DNA of 64,000 bases from Amphibalanus amphitrite (lineage: Eukaryota > Arthropoda > Thecostraca > Balanomorpha > Balanidae): assembly GCF_019059575.1 (NCBI RefSeq), contig NW_024881617.1, positions 62,001-126,000 of the forward strand, read 5' to 3'. Of this stretch, positions 32,596 to 46,345 are shown piece after piece. A program made the translations under genes and the position numbers. Position 1 is the first letter of the stretch; each line of letters begins with the position of its first letter. Under the pieces are notes generated by a model. It had not been told where the DNA came from and did not search any database. It saw only the letters and a list, made by a program, of their open reading frames with translations.

Positions 32596-35500
32596 ACAGC
32601 GATAATGAAAGACTGCTAAGACATAACGCATTGTGTTTGGCAGTGGAGCCGCTCGTAAAACTGTTATAAACGTTAATGTTGACTCTAATTATGTTTGTCT
32701 TTGGGCGAAAAATGTTGGTTAGGATGCGTTAGTTAGCTTACTTTGCGCGTCAACTGCTTTCATAGAAATGTCTATGAATCTCTATGAATCTCTCTATCTC
32801 TATGAATCCAAAACTAGTCCCACCGCAGCCCCAACACAAAAGAAAAACACACTTCACTAGCCGCTACTGGTACCGACTGCGCACCAAGCCAATAATCTAG
32901 TAAAGCGACATCCCAGTTGAAACTCCATACCATCACGCCACTGGTGTACCGGAGACAATAACCGAATAGATTGCACGGTCCGAACTGTGTGGTACAGGCA
33001 CCTCAATCATCATTACCGGGAGCACCGCGACCCCCGTGAACCGTCAATGAGGCTCCATTGCCAAATGGCACTCCAACCATTGGAGCGTGACTCGCTATCG
33101 ACGGGGGGGGGGGCTAAGGGGGTAGTTATAACAGCGACAACGACAGAGCAGGGCGGGGTGGGCAAACAGCAGCACAACGCCTTCTAAGCAGGCGCACGGT
33201 CCGCACTAACGCCATCCATCGTCGTAATGACTTCACTAACGCCGTATAATGCGCGCTTTACCCGTGCCTCAGTACACGAAGACGTGAATTTCGGGTATGC
33301 GGCGCGGCCATTTACATTTCGCAGTGGTCGTGACTGAGAGGTAGGCATCACGACCTCACTGGAAGACCGAGGGGAGGGGAAGGGAGGGGAGGTCGTAAGG
33401 TCAGGGTCGGACGAGCCCCGCAATAAAGGTCGTGTCAACGCTCGGTAACGACGCACTGGCACGCGATTTGTCATGTCTCATGCCGCTGGCAACCGCAGGT
33501 ACAAGATAGCGCACCCAAGTAACTAGGAATCAACGGGACTCAAGTGACCGCGGCTTCGCGCAATGAGAAGTAGGTCTGCGGTGGATATTGTAGGCCCGAA
33601 ATAGACTACTGGATTAGCAGTCAAAGCCGATACACATCCTCGCATCACATAAGCAGCAAATAGCTTCGCCAAATGACAGAGAGGCCTAGCATAGTTTCTC
33701 GAGCATTAGAGTTGTCATCAGCATACCACGTCTTCAACATATTTAGAAACCAAATCCACTCACAACTTCACAAATAGCCCTGCATATGTGATCATCCAGC
33801 TACAGTGAGTTTAGATAGTCTTGTAAGCCTACGCCAGGCCATTGCTCAGCGGGTGTATCTAGATTCCATCGTAGCCGCCGCAGTCCGAGTCCAGTCCTCT
33901 ACCAATCAGTGTCTAATCAGTGTCAATCCTTATATCCCGTCCACAATAAGTCCATCCTCAGTCCTCGTCGGATCCAGCATCCCGGTAGTTCGTACTCAGT
34001 GGTTCGCTGGCCTGCTCATCCACCCATAACTACCCACATTTTCCCACATCTACCCACGCCAGCGAGGCAGCGCAGGCATCAGAGCAACGGGGGAGAGCAG
34101 TGGGAGGGGAGGGAGGTCGGATCAGCACGTTCTCAAAACCACCTAACGAGGCGTTCGTTAGACGGCAAAAACAGCGCAGAGTCGCAGCTGGGGCCGCGCT
34201 GACGTCGACAGCCGACTGAGGGAAGCCTTCGGCGAAGGGACGGACGACAGTCAGTAGTCTTTAGAACACACCCCGCGGCGCTCGGTCGCCCTCGGAACAA
34301 TCCCCCAGCTCCTTCCACGTGCGCCTTTCGGTCAGAGCCGCAGCAGGATGCCCTTTACGGTACCGATGCTCGTATTTCCATAGCTGGGTAGCGTGGATGT
34401 CGTTACACATCTGTACTGCCCTCCGGCTGATAATGGCTGCCCAGTGCCCACTGAGAGAGGGAAACGCATGGCACGCCTGCTGGCATACCAGAAAATTAAG
34501 AAATAATAAATTTTTATTAATTATTTCTGATACCCTGTCTTAAGTTTACCATGGCCTTATTTAAGCCAGAATGGATAACTTCAAATTACTTATTTCAGTT
34601 TGAAGCATTTTAGTAAGCGTCACAGACTACTGACTAGCATTTTCAAAGAATGTGTGCCGCACCGTTGGAAACGAAAGAAAGTTATCCGGGATGTTTACAA
34701 AAGCAAAGCATGTTTCGCAAATGCGTCCGGACCATTTTGAAAGTTAATGCGTTTATTCTGAAAAGTAAGTACGATATATTAAAGCATACACGACCCTTTA
34801 GACCGGAATCACACTTGGTTCCACAAAGCGGCTATATTAACCAGCTCAGTATTCCCGCTGAACACGACACTCCATCAGCCGAGCTCTTCAGGCGCCCCCA
34901 GCTGACGAGCTCTCGACGAGCCGAGTTTTACCCTGACGGCGTGTTGTGTGCCATTTTGCGGCGGATCGTTCTGACACGCCGCGGAACGGTGCCGTTCCCG
35001 CTGAGCGGCGAGTGATGACCGCCATCAGCCGGCACATCAGAGCGCTGACCTCCGCCAGTCGCCAGAGGCGTTATAAAGAGGTCAGCCGGTATACATTACA
35101 CAGCTGGGTCAGTGGCAGCACTGTCACTGTGTCCACGGATAGTGGCTGTGTGATACGGTCAGATGGACGGTCATCAGTCCCGTATTCGTTGCATTATGAT
35201 GAGGCGACTGTCGAGTTATGTACCCTAGGAGATTTTAGACGATTTGTCTTAGAGGAAATTTAAGACGAGTACTGAGTAGTAGTCTAAAATATCCTGGTTA
35301 TAAATAGTTGGGCCAAGGTCACAGAAGCATAAAACATGATAGCTATTAGATGCATCAATACAGAAGGCACACAAAGCTTATCATCAGCTAAGCGATCTAG
35401 ATTTTGAGCAAGTTGGCCTCAAAATACAAATATCAGGTGCGGAACAGAGCGGTCGTTTGAGTTCATTTTCACATTCCACATCACGGGTGCCACCTCATGA

Positions 35501-38500
35501 ATACAGAGTGACCAGTCCATGGCATGATGTATTGAAAGTAGTGGACCGGGCTGCGCCCGAACCATTCCTTGCCAAAGTACTGTCCAGTGTTGTCCTTTCA
35601 CAGCCGCAACGGCAATGCATACCAAACGGCGCGGCCCATTTCGAGTCTCATGTTACTGCCCAGTCAGGCATTGGCAGGTTGCATTAGGGAGATGCAGGTA
35701 GACTGGAGTTTGGGAACGGGCGGTGGATATTTTATTAGTTTCGTTCTCAGGCTATGGGAGCCCGAGTCTAGACAGAGAAAATGGAAAGGAGCAGCTTATA
35801 TAAAGTTCTTCTATCGTGACATTCGTGACATATTCATCACATTTTTCGTGACCGATGAGACGCCATAATCCCAAGGAGCTCAGCATAAAACTCAGACTGA
35901 CATCTCCTGCCAGTCGCATAACCACATCTCACGAGCGCGACATCTTATCGTTCAGCTCGACAGAACACATCGCAGCGCGGTCGGTCCGGCAATGAATGGA
36001 GTCCATCGGACTTCCAGCCGTCTGACCGGCTGTATACAGAGCTCTGACTGGCTGTCTGCCCCCTCGGACATCGCTCGACCAATCGGGCTGACGAGGCGGG
36101 CACCACGACAGTGACCGAGCGCCGCCGCCGCCAGATAGCCGACGCCAATTGCCCGATGGTCGCCACATCAACTATTGATGGCCTTGGTGGTCTGAAGGAC
36201 CGGCTCGCGACGAGCGGCACCCGTCAGAGATACGATCATCCGCTGAGCGCGTCCGAGCAGAGAGCTGAGACGCGTGGGCGGGGGCCAAAGAGGCGCTGTG
36301 CCATGGGACCAGGGGCCGAACCTATGGGACTCACTACGTGATTGCGAGATTCTATGACAATGAGTATTAGACCCATGGGCCAGATAATTGGACCCTAGGA
36401 GCCAAGCCAATGGGACTTCGAGATCACGTACTTCGCGTGTTGACTGTCCATATATGAGAATATGAGACCGTCGCTATGTGATTGTGTGGTAGTCAACATC
36501 CCACGCGGGCGGAAGCAGACAAATTGCAGACGGAGGTATGCCACGCCAAAAGTACAGCCACATAGCTGTAGCGCGCAACAACACAATTGTTGAAGCGCCG
36601 ATATTGCCAATATACGCTGGTAGAACGTGTACTGTAATCATGAAATTGAAAAATGCATTGGATAAGGTACAAAGCAAAAAAAAAAACGATATTGAATGTA
36701 GTACAAGGCACAACAAAACGCTGAAACATTGAATAGCTTGGATCACAAAAACATGCATAGGTAAGAACTCCGATATGAAACGCCTAGCAATTTATGCGCT
36801 AGGGCAATAGAGGAGGGTCATGATCGTATCATGCATCAGGTGGCTCAGCAACTTTTCATATGATTGGTCCACAATCATTATTTAGGAAACGCTAAGAATA
36901 ATACTGCTGCAATTACTAAGCTTGCGTGGATGAATAGTGGGTGCTGGGTGCTGACTGCTGATGCATTTACTATCTAGGAATCGTGTATGACATTTTAGAC
37001 ATAAAGCCGCATACAGCTTGTGGAACTACTTGGGATATTTTTACTCAACCGTGTTGAAAGCCTTCTATTTTGAGTAAAAGGCTTTTCTGTCCTGTCACCA
37101 GCAAGATGTGGAGCTTTGCTAAGTGCTGGTACAGTTCCCGAGATCAAACCAAGGTACCGGGTAACGCACCAGCGAGCATGGGCATTGAGCCAGAAATGTT
37201 AACGATCGGAAGTAACCCTGATTCAGAAAAAGTAGTAGATTGAGAAATGGCGCTTGCCTGCTGTGAGAGTTGAAGTCGAGTGGCTTGAACGGAACAGGTG
37301 AGCATCATAAATGTAGAGAATGTAGAGGCTCTGTTCACGACGCAAGTAGGAAAAATAATGTACCTATGTCCCTGGGACATAGTTACATGATCTGTTTACA
37401 CATTTACACAACAACGGACATTTATTTTAGAAATGTAGAGGCGCCCCCTATTTTCTCCATTACATCGGCATTAAACAGCACCTTGTCATTAGTTACTTTT
37501 ACGACACATACATCCCGCAACTCATTACTGAGATGATTTAATAATCATCTGCAGCAGTGAACAGTTGATTATTCAAAGGACGCGACAGTCGAATTTCTAC
37601 GTACTGGGATTGTAAATGCATATCCGGGTGGCTTCCCACTAAGAATTTTCCGTCACCGTTGTCATCAAACTTCAAAGATGACAGATTCTGAAGTTCATAA
37701 AGCGTGCGTTCATTTGAAAAGTAATGCAAAAGATTAATCTAGGAATTCGTGGACGAAACTTCGTGAACGAACTGTGTTCGCCAGGGCTCTGCAGCGATTT
37801 TGAAATACAAAGTTAATAGTGGATGTCTTTACATAACCTTAAAACAATCATTTGGGCTGTCAGATTTTTTTCGGGATGAATGGTGCTCCAGCGAAACACA
37901 AAATCGCACGAAGGTGTTAAACCCCAAGATTTTGTAAGTTTTATTTCTGTCGTTCAGGGTCCTTAATGAGACCGATTTTAATCCTCATTCACATCTGTAT
38001 GACTGCATGTGTGTATGAACGTTGAACGCATCCATGGCACCCGTTAATGGACTGGAGTTTGTCTCCAGATACGCCAGGTGATTCGCTGGAGCTGAGAGGC
38101 GATCTCAAGGCCGACTCAGCAGCCAGTGTCCCAGAGCTAGTTCGAATTCAGCGCGATGCAGTTAGTCATCACGGCCAAAGCGACTCCTCAGCCCAGTGGC
38201 GGCACCGATCTTCTCACTGTTAGAGACCTCAGTCGACAGCAGGCTTTGTTGGCGACACTCCACGCCGCTATAAACGATCACTCAGTGGGATGTTGTACGA
38301 CTGGCTAAACGCTGCCTACCAATCCGGCCGGACAAAACGGCCTCTTGTTGGACGACCGAGCTCAGTTCCGATCAATCAGTCCTATGAGATCGCTCTGGTC
38401 TCGCTCGAACTGGCCATTTCAGCGAAATCCGCACCGGAACAAGGCCGGCGATGGTAACTTAATCAGCTTCCCCACGTGAATAGCTCACAATGGCTGGGAA

Positions 38501-38949
38501 GCTAAATGAACTCAAAAGTGGCTTAGACACTCACACAACCATAGAATTATGAGTGATAAAATAGGACTTAACCCTTGTTTCTCGGAAAAGTCCATGCGAA
38601 ATTCCGAGCTTTCTCCAAACTACGGCAAGTACGCATATACCTTACACAAGTCAAAATAGCGACTTAGAAGTGTGCGGTACCAGCTCCTTACGACAGACGC
38701 CATGACTTTCAGACAGCTGTGTGCCCAGTGATTTGCAATTACCACAGACCAGTAGCCAGTTGGCACTGACCAGTACATACAGTCTGAGTACCGCAGACGT
38801 AGCGCCGACCCGAGGGGAACACCCGAGCCGCAATGACTGCACCGTCGCTCTATAGCCTTGGCACGGTCCATCACGGCAATGACACCCCAGAGATCGACCG
38901 CAATAACTACAGCACCGAACCGGTAAGTCCCGCAGGGCACCGCGCGCAC

Positions 38950-39165
38950 GTGAGTGGAGTGCGGCCGCAAACAGCCGCCACAAACAGGGCCACAGCTGAC
39001 ACAAACAGCGGCCGCAAACAGCCGTCATAAACAGCGGCCATAGTCTGACACCAGCAGCCGGCACAAACGGGGTCATGGTCTGACACAAACTGCCGCCACA
39101 AACATATAGGTATAGTACAGCAGTGAAATACCAGCAGAGACCACAAGCAGACAGCAAAATCTAGC
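38950..39165. repeat. Degenerate minisatellite, CAGCCGCCACAAA unit
   Basis: A unit of about 12-18 bases around CAAACAGCCGCCACAAACAG recurs many times with substitutions. It explains overlapping Cys/Trp/Leu-rich frames on the minus strand. Confidence 0.65.
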
Positions 39166-39849
39166 ACAAACATACCACGGACAGGAGCAATACAACCAGT
39201 CGGGGTTTGTGTCTGTTTGACGTTCGACAAAAGAAAGGCCAGAAAAGAAGAATGAGCCTTTCGGTTTCGTTTAAAAGGAACATGAATTATGAAGGCATCG
39301 AAGTTAAAAGCTTTACCTATGCTGAGCTGCCAAAGAAACTGATGTATTGTCGCTCGTTCAGCCAATGATTGAATACCCAAAGGAATAGGAAGAACCCTGT
39401 TTTCGGCTGTTGCTATCTCTCCTGTTTTTCACAGCTTTCCGTCAGTCCCAACACTTAGTGGATTGTGAGCCAAAATAGAATCGCATAGTGAATTCCACGC
39501 AGGTGTCCCTAAAATGGAGAAAGTGCGGAAAAGACACACGATAAGGTGCGACAGAAACGGCGACAATATTGACGAAGAGCAGGTCACTTCACAAACGCTT
39601 GTCTTGATGCCGCTCTCAGTGTCAGAACGATCGTGACCAATATTCATTTCTCCGCAATAAATAAAAACTGAGCTCTATAACAAAGCAAAGTCCGATGAGA
39701 CAAGCTTCCTTTTATTCCTTTCCACCATCAAATCAGGATTCTCAAACAACTAATCCATCAAGTACACGTGTACAACCTTCAAAAGTCCAAGCTTTTTCTC
39801 GGCGTACTCCGATTTCACGATCAGGCAACGGAAGCCGTATAGACATTAG

Positions 39850-40750
39850 CGAAGCGTCAGCTCCAGCCCGTCGGTCGTTTGGATAGGCGCGGTCCTCTCG
39901 TCCGAGCGGCAGGCTCTGTAGGTCGGCACCCTCCAATTTTGACGGCACGCGCCACACGTGACCCAATCCAACAGCGACGGCGAGGGCCGGCCGGCCGGCG
40001 CCCGCCTGGTCGATGGGTCCGCCCGGACCCCCAAAGTTCGGCGGCGCGAGAAGGGGGGTCGCGCCGGCGTGGCCTCGCCAGGCTGGCCCGGGCCGGGGAG
40101 CCGGCTGGGCTGGGTGTGGGCGGGGCTGACCGGGGAGGGGAGGGCAGGAGGTCACTGAGCCGGCCCGACACGACCGATCCGAGACGTCCGGAGGCGACGC
40201 GCGCGGCGCCAGCCAGCCGGGCCGCCGAGACGCCTCCGCCGGTCACGACCCATTGCACCGCCGTCGGCGGCAGGCGCTCCGGCTCGACGGGCCACTACGC
40301 CGCCGAGCTCCGACCTCGACCGGTCAGTCAGCCCATTCGGCACCCTCACCACCAGACACGCCCAGCCAAATCGGCGCACTAGCCGCCTCAGGACGACGGA
40401 CGAATTCGGCGCACTCATCGTGCCCAGATGTCACACGAATTCGGCGCACTGCCGACATAGGGCCGATCCAATTTCCGCGCACGACCGTCGCCGGCGGAGC
40501 GGGGACCGCCGCCGGGCACAAACAGAGTCACTATGTCGGCGGCTGTGACGGACCAGCTGCCAGCACAGAGGCCGAGCGCCGCTCGGACGGCCAATCACCG
40601 GGGATCGCCCCGGGCCGGGCCATCAGGAGCACCGGCGGCTGGCGCCCGTCAGCGGCCACTCTCCGACAGCCGTCAATGAGCGGCCGTCGAAATGGAGACC
40701 GCTCTGAGCGCGGCGTTATGAACTGGCCGAGAGTGGCGGCGCACCTCATC
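39850..40750. promoter_or_regulatory. CpG-rich island inside the bZIP intron
   Basis: A 0.9-kb stretch is strongly GC- and CpG-rich, with many overlapping open frames on both strands (up to 188 codons). No frame shows a recognisable domain. An alternative promoter of the bZIP gene or an unrelated promoter would fit, and an uncharacterised coding exon is not excluded. Confidence 0.35.
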
Positions 40751-43037
40751 TTGATGCCGGCCGCTCGCCAACTGTTGCTGGTTGCGTCAGCGGGGACTGG
40801 ATACCCGGAGAATATCTAAACTGCCCGCCACTGCACTGGTCAGCAGACAGTTCACAAAATGCCTCATCGACAACAGACGAGAGGCGGCTGAACAAGTTTC
40901 CAGCAAGAATTACACAAAACATTGTCACTTCAAAATTCAGCATGTTATGACCGACCTTGAAGATAACAATACCAATGAGGACAGCTCAAACCAAATATTG
41001 GCAAGGGACGGTCAAAGTGGAGTTGCCGGCAGTTAACTTTTCATCTTTATGTCAACACATTCAGGTATTTTAATCCCTAACAACCTGAAACACGAAACAC
41101 TTCTCGTCAGGATATGAGACCCAACTACATCCTCCGTTCTTTGACATTAAAAAGGCAGTGACAAATCGAATCAACAGAGCGATAACGTTTATAGCATTAT
41201 GTAGACGTTTTTACACTTCAAATGAGGAGGATCTCTGATGTATGTGGGTTATCCGAGACCATATCGCCGGCGCGTTTTGAGCTCAGCTAAGTTGCCTCAC
41301 AAAGTTACCGTAGTAGCGACTATAGTTACCGTATAGCGACAGAGCCGAAGTAAAAGGTCCGTGAACCGGAATCCATTCTCTCCGATGTATCGCGAAAGTG
41401 CCTCTGAAAAGTTAAGCTTTTAATTCCCATAAGAGTTCATAGAACAATGCAGAGCTGAGCTCAATGACGATAGGATCAATACCTTTTGAAGCAGGTTCAC
41501 GAACTTCAGAAAAATATGCAATGCTCGCCCATTAAAAACTATACATATGAAAAGGATGCAACATCAATGCTGTTAACTTTTCAGTTCTTATGTGCCATGG
41601 CATGATGAATTTCCCATGTTCCCATAAAAACAGTGGACGGTTTCAGTCAAACCAAGGAGTCGATCTATGTTCCTCCTTCCTCCCGCAGCCTCCTCTGTGG
41701 CCTTTTTTTACATCCCAAGGAGCGACCTCATTGCGCCAACCCACCGCCATTATTGATCTACCTTATTAGAGGACTAACCGCATTCGGACTTGCTGTCGAT
41801 ATTTACTCGCCAGTGTAGACGATCCATGGTAGACGCATACACTTACGGCGCTTAATTAATTGCATCGACTCGTAAGTTATGATGGCAATGCATTAGTACG
41901 GAACCAAAGCTATTCTCAATGTCTTTCTGTGGCTGACAAATGCCCGTTGGCTCATTGAATCATACCATAAATTGCAACAGGAATTTCGAGGCAGCACTTT
42001 GTTTTATTGAGACCTACGTCCGATATTATGAGGCTTCGTGGCGCATATATTTGAATGCGTTGAGACACCAGCAGCATAGTAGCCGGATCGGACTTATTAA
42101 TACTTCACTGAGCTCGTACGAGATACACGGCAACAACTCGTTACCAAGTTAGCGGCCAACCGCCAAACGGCTAGCTAAATAGTCGGCCAGTCCCATTCCA
42201 TTCCTCCTCATCTCCCACCATACTTTATAGGGTGGGACCGTCCACCACGACAGCCGCTCGCTCCCAGACGACGGCACGGGAACAGCATCATTGTCAGCAA
42301 CGATTTGTATCAGCAATAGAGGCTCCTATTGAGCGCTGAAAGTTGTCTCGATTAATGCGATTATTCGACTGATATTGCTCATGTAACCATTTGATACAAG
42401 AATGAGTCACAATACCCAGCAGCTGACGGGACATTTGTATTTGGAAAACTGGCCAATGGAGAGTTTATGTGATAACAGTCGATTGCCTGCCAAAGGCGCC
42501 TAAAGTAACCGTAAAGTTGCCTCGGCAAATAGAACCTAAGCGAGTAAACAGAACAAACGAGGAAATGCGCACAGAAGTTCGCTCCAATGTAAGTTAAGAA
42601 ATGCCGACCTAACAAGCCAGAAAGTTCAGAAGCAGTGATGCGTTGGCACAACAAACAAAGTAGCGCAGAACAGTGTCACAGTAAAGTAACTTGGCGTCAG
42701 TTACGGTGACCCAACAAACGAGCAAACAAATTACAACAAAGTAAGAACAATATCACACCAAATCTCCAGAAGCCTGGCGAGTCCAGAAACAGTGGAACAA
42801 TAGGTCTTGTATCGGTAAATAGAGGATTCAATCGCGAAGAAAAAAACGTTTAATGCAAAGATGTGAAACATCTAAACCCATAGATGATGTTGTCACATAT
42901 TATTGGAAATCTAGTTGGCATATCCATTGTACATTTATGTTCTACACAGTGCATAAAGTAAATTACATTAACACATTATGATCATATCACAATTATAATA
43001 CATCATTATACCAGTATAACGCCTTTTGGGGCGACTA

Positions 43038-43689
43038 ACGGAGCGAGCGAGAGGGTGGGCCTTGCACGTGCGAAATTGCGAGGGGGTACCTCCAACTGAC
43101 TTGTGCACGGCACCCTACTAACTGGTCTCTAGCGATGTGCCAAATTTGGGCACAATCGGCCCAGCCGTTCTCGAGATCTGGAAGCGGCACCCTGCACGTG
43201 CGCACGTGCAAAATGGGTCCCAACTGACTTGTGCACGGCACCCTACTAACCGGTCCCTAACCGTGTACCAAATTTGAGCGCAATCGGTCCAGCCGTTCTC
43301 GAGATCTGGAAACGACCCCTGCACGTGCGCACGTGCAGCAGCACCCCAACTCTGGCACATGTATATGCAGCGCCTAGTGGGTGCCTACCTACATGCCAAC
43401 TTTCAGCGCAATCGGCCTAGTAGTTACCGAGATATTGCAACAATTACAAAAGTGACACCTCTTCGTTTTGCACGTGGCACGTGCATAAGGGGTCACCCAC
43501 ATGCATCGGGAATAGTCCAATACTTGGTAGAAGGAATGAAGCTACCCTACAAAAATTACCGCGTGTAAATCGGTCAAGTGGTTGCTGAGATATAAGCCTC
43601 GCAAAAGCGTGACCACGGCCGGCCGGCCGCTCATACTCAGAAATTTCCGTTAATCTAAGGAAAGACTACGCTCGCTTCGCTCGCTCCGT
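43038..43689. mobile_element. Inverted-repeat unit with 128-bp tandem repeats
   Basis: ACGGAGCGAGCGA (43038-43050) and its exact complement (43677-43689) bound the unit. Inside, a 128-bp unit repeats twice in tandem (for example CAACTGACTTGTGCACGG at 43093 and 43221, TCGAGATCTG at 43171 and 43299), with palindromes built on TGCACGTGCGCACGTGCA. It lies 13 bases left of element E. Class unknown; no protein. Confidence 0.6.
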
Positions 43690-43702
43690 AATCACATCAT
43701 AA

Positions 43703-44881
43703 CCCGCGCCCCGCTGGGGGGGGGGGGGCAGAATCTGCCCCCCCTCCCGTTTTTCGCCAATAACTTCTAAACGCGTTACGCCAGCGACGTCAAACTTTCA
43801 GTACCTTATCATACATCAATTTGACACGTTCCCTGAAAATTTGAGCGAAATCCGTCGGAAAATTTTTGAGAAATTGACGTTTTAGTGACGTCATGTTCGC
43901 CATTTTCGCCTAAAAAATGGCAAAATTTCAAACGCCGCTAACTTCTTCATTTTTAAAGGAATCAAGACGTAACAAAAAAGGTTATACGTGATTCTACTTT
44001 GTCTATCAAATGGCTATCTCGGTTTTTTGAAAACTTTGGATTTTGGCCAAAATTTTTCCAAAAAAACTGACTTTTTTGGGAAAATATTTATAAAATCCAA
44101 AATTTTGAGTTTATCGAAAAAACCGGAATATATGTCAAAGAAGTGGTCTATGTGCACCTACATACCAATTTTGAGAAGAATCGGTTCAAAAATGTGGGAG
44201 TTATTCAAAATTTTATGACGTCACGACACACAAAAATTTTGAAAAATGATTTTTTTGGAAGTTCTAGACCTCGTACGGAAATAAGAATAGCACCATTCGA
44301 TTCGCCGTGAAAAACTGCATAAGATAGACACCTTTTTAGGCCTTAACAACAAACTTCAAAATTTGACCTCACTTGACCTGACCTTGACCTGACCTCGACC
44401 TGAAATTCATCCAGAGGTGGTCCATATCACTTATTGAGTGTGCCTATTGAATTCCATGAGTAAAATGACCCATAAAACATGTGTCGCACATGCCCTTTTC
44501 TATATTTTGTTTTTGGTGACCTGACCTGACCTGACCTGACCTTGACCTTGACCTTTGAATGACATTGTGTGCAACGAATATTGTCTTGGTAGTCTAAGAA
44601 CACGTTTTGGGCAATCAGTCTCAGTCCATTCTTCGGCAACTACGGTGCAAGGCCAATGCTGTAGAAACTTGCATTTTGTACCCTTGACCTGACCTTGACC
44701 TGACCTCTGACCTATTTAAGTAAAAAAATTTGGGCTCTTAAGATCCGCCTTGTTGAGAGCTTTCGATTGCCGTTTTCCCCGTCTTTCTACGACCATCGGT
44801 TCGGAAGTTAGACAGGGGGGGCAGAATCTGCCCCCCCCCCCAGCAGGGCGCGTATGGCTGAATAGCCCAGCGGGACGCGGG
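43703..44881 (+). mobile_element. piggyBac-type element E with ATAA flanks
   Basis: Same family as the TTAA elements: termini CCCGCGCCCCGCTGGGG and inverse, double terminal motif at the right, and paired end hairpins with the core CAGAATCTG at both ends. The flanks are ATAA on both sides (43699-43702 and 44882-44885) rather than TTAA, which looks like a non-canonical target duplication. It contains AGGTCA half-site runs near 44365-44400, 44518-44555 and 44682-44710, and one TGACGTCA (43886). No transposase. Confidence 0.83.
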
Positions 44882-46134
44882 ATAACGCAAACGAGGACAA
44901 TCACGATAATAAAACGGACTCCTTCGATTTAAAATAATCGCTGAAGTCAACAATACTCGCTATCTCAAATCCACCGCCGTTCATAATGCAACTGCCATGT
45001 CGACTCCGGAAGTTCTCATAAGACGGCAACTTTTAACTGAAGTACTTCTGGATGTGTTTTAGATTGGTTTGACACATTTGTCAAGTGGATCTATGCGGTG
45101 CGCAGTACGGATATTACAGTGCACAGCTGGCCTGCCAATTCTCCGTACTGCTCTCATGAAACTCGCTTTAAGACAGAAGCAGAGCGCTACGCCCTTCAAC
45201 AACGTCTCAGCTGGGACGAGATATAAAACCAAAATAACAGAACCTAGATGCGAAAAAGCTAGCCGGTGGATATAAAAAACTCCAACCAAAAGGTGAGGCA
45301 TTTAGAAAACGAAAACAGCATAATCTCAGCACCGGGCCCGCAATTAAACCGCAGCAACCGTGGGCCCGTATTGATTACGGCCTCTACATCAGGGATGATG
45401 CCAAGTCGCCTGTAGCATAAGGTGATCAGATATGTTCTCGATAACTTCTCGGAGTGGATGTTCGCCAAGCCATTTCATGAGCCAGCAACGTGTTGCCGCT
45501 ATCTTGATGATGTGAAGTCACGTGTAAGGTCACGTGGTTACCATTGAAATGATTATAATCGGATGATGAGAGATCACGTGGCAGTCACCGAGGTAACTCT
45601 GCATACTTGGCTCTAAATTAGCATAAAGCTTCTGATATGAATGAATAAATGTTAGGACGAAAATGGACGTATGTTTTATGTGTGAAATTTATTCCAAGAC
45701 GGTGAAATTTATTCCAGATACGCTCGTGAAAACCACGGCGTAGGTAACAAAATCCCACTCCACCACATCAAGAGACAGAGGACAGTTGTCGAACACAGTC
45801 ACATCGAGCTTTCCTCCTAACAGCGCGTCGACGCATGATTTCGACTAATCCGATCCCTGCAGAGTCGCCTGTGTCGACATGGAAACCGCTCCTGGCGTCG
45901 GCTTCTCGCAATCACTGCCCCGCCGAGGGCCCCTGGCATCGCTCCGCGCGGCCCAGAGTCATAGCGCGCGTCTGAGGGTGACACTCTGCTTTGATTAGCC
46001 ATGCCAGTGACATGCCGTGCTCATACTGCCGTGAACTCGGCCTGACAGCCACCTGCGCTAACGGATCTCAGAGTTCTGAACTTCCCTGTATCTGTTCGGT
46101 GTCACAGCTGAACATCCGGGTGTCGCACAGGATG

Positions 46135-46345
46135 ACACAGTGATTAGTGACAGGTCACCCAGAAAGGTCAGACAGGGTCCGGAAGGTCGCCCTTAAAGAT
46201 TAGACATGTCTAATGACCTGCAGGTCACCCATACGGGTCAGATAGGTCACTCAGACAGGGTCAAAAAGGTCACCCAGACAGGTCAGAAAGGTCACCCAGA
46301 AAGGTAAGAGAGGTCACCTAGTAGACCAGGTAGGTCACCTTGACA
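46135..46345. repeat. AGGTCACCCAGA minisatellite
   Basis: Degenerate tandem units of about 12-27 bases around AGGTCACCCAGACAGGTCAG. Each unit contains one or two AGGTCA half-sites in the same orientation. Confidence 0.75.

Noticed and set aside
39742..40819. Frames up to 188 codons in the CpG island on both strands
   Set aside because: Many phases are open together and the peptides are Pro/Ala/Arg-rich without domains; a real exon cannot be excluded but is not supported.
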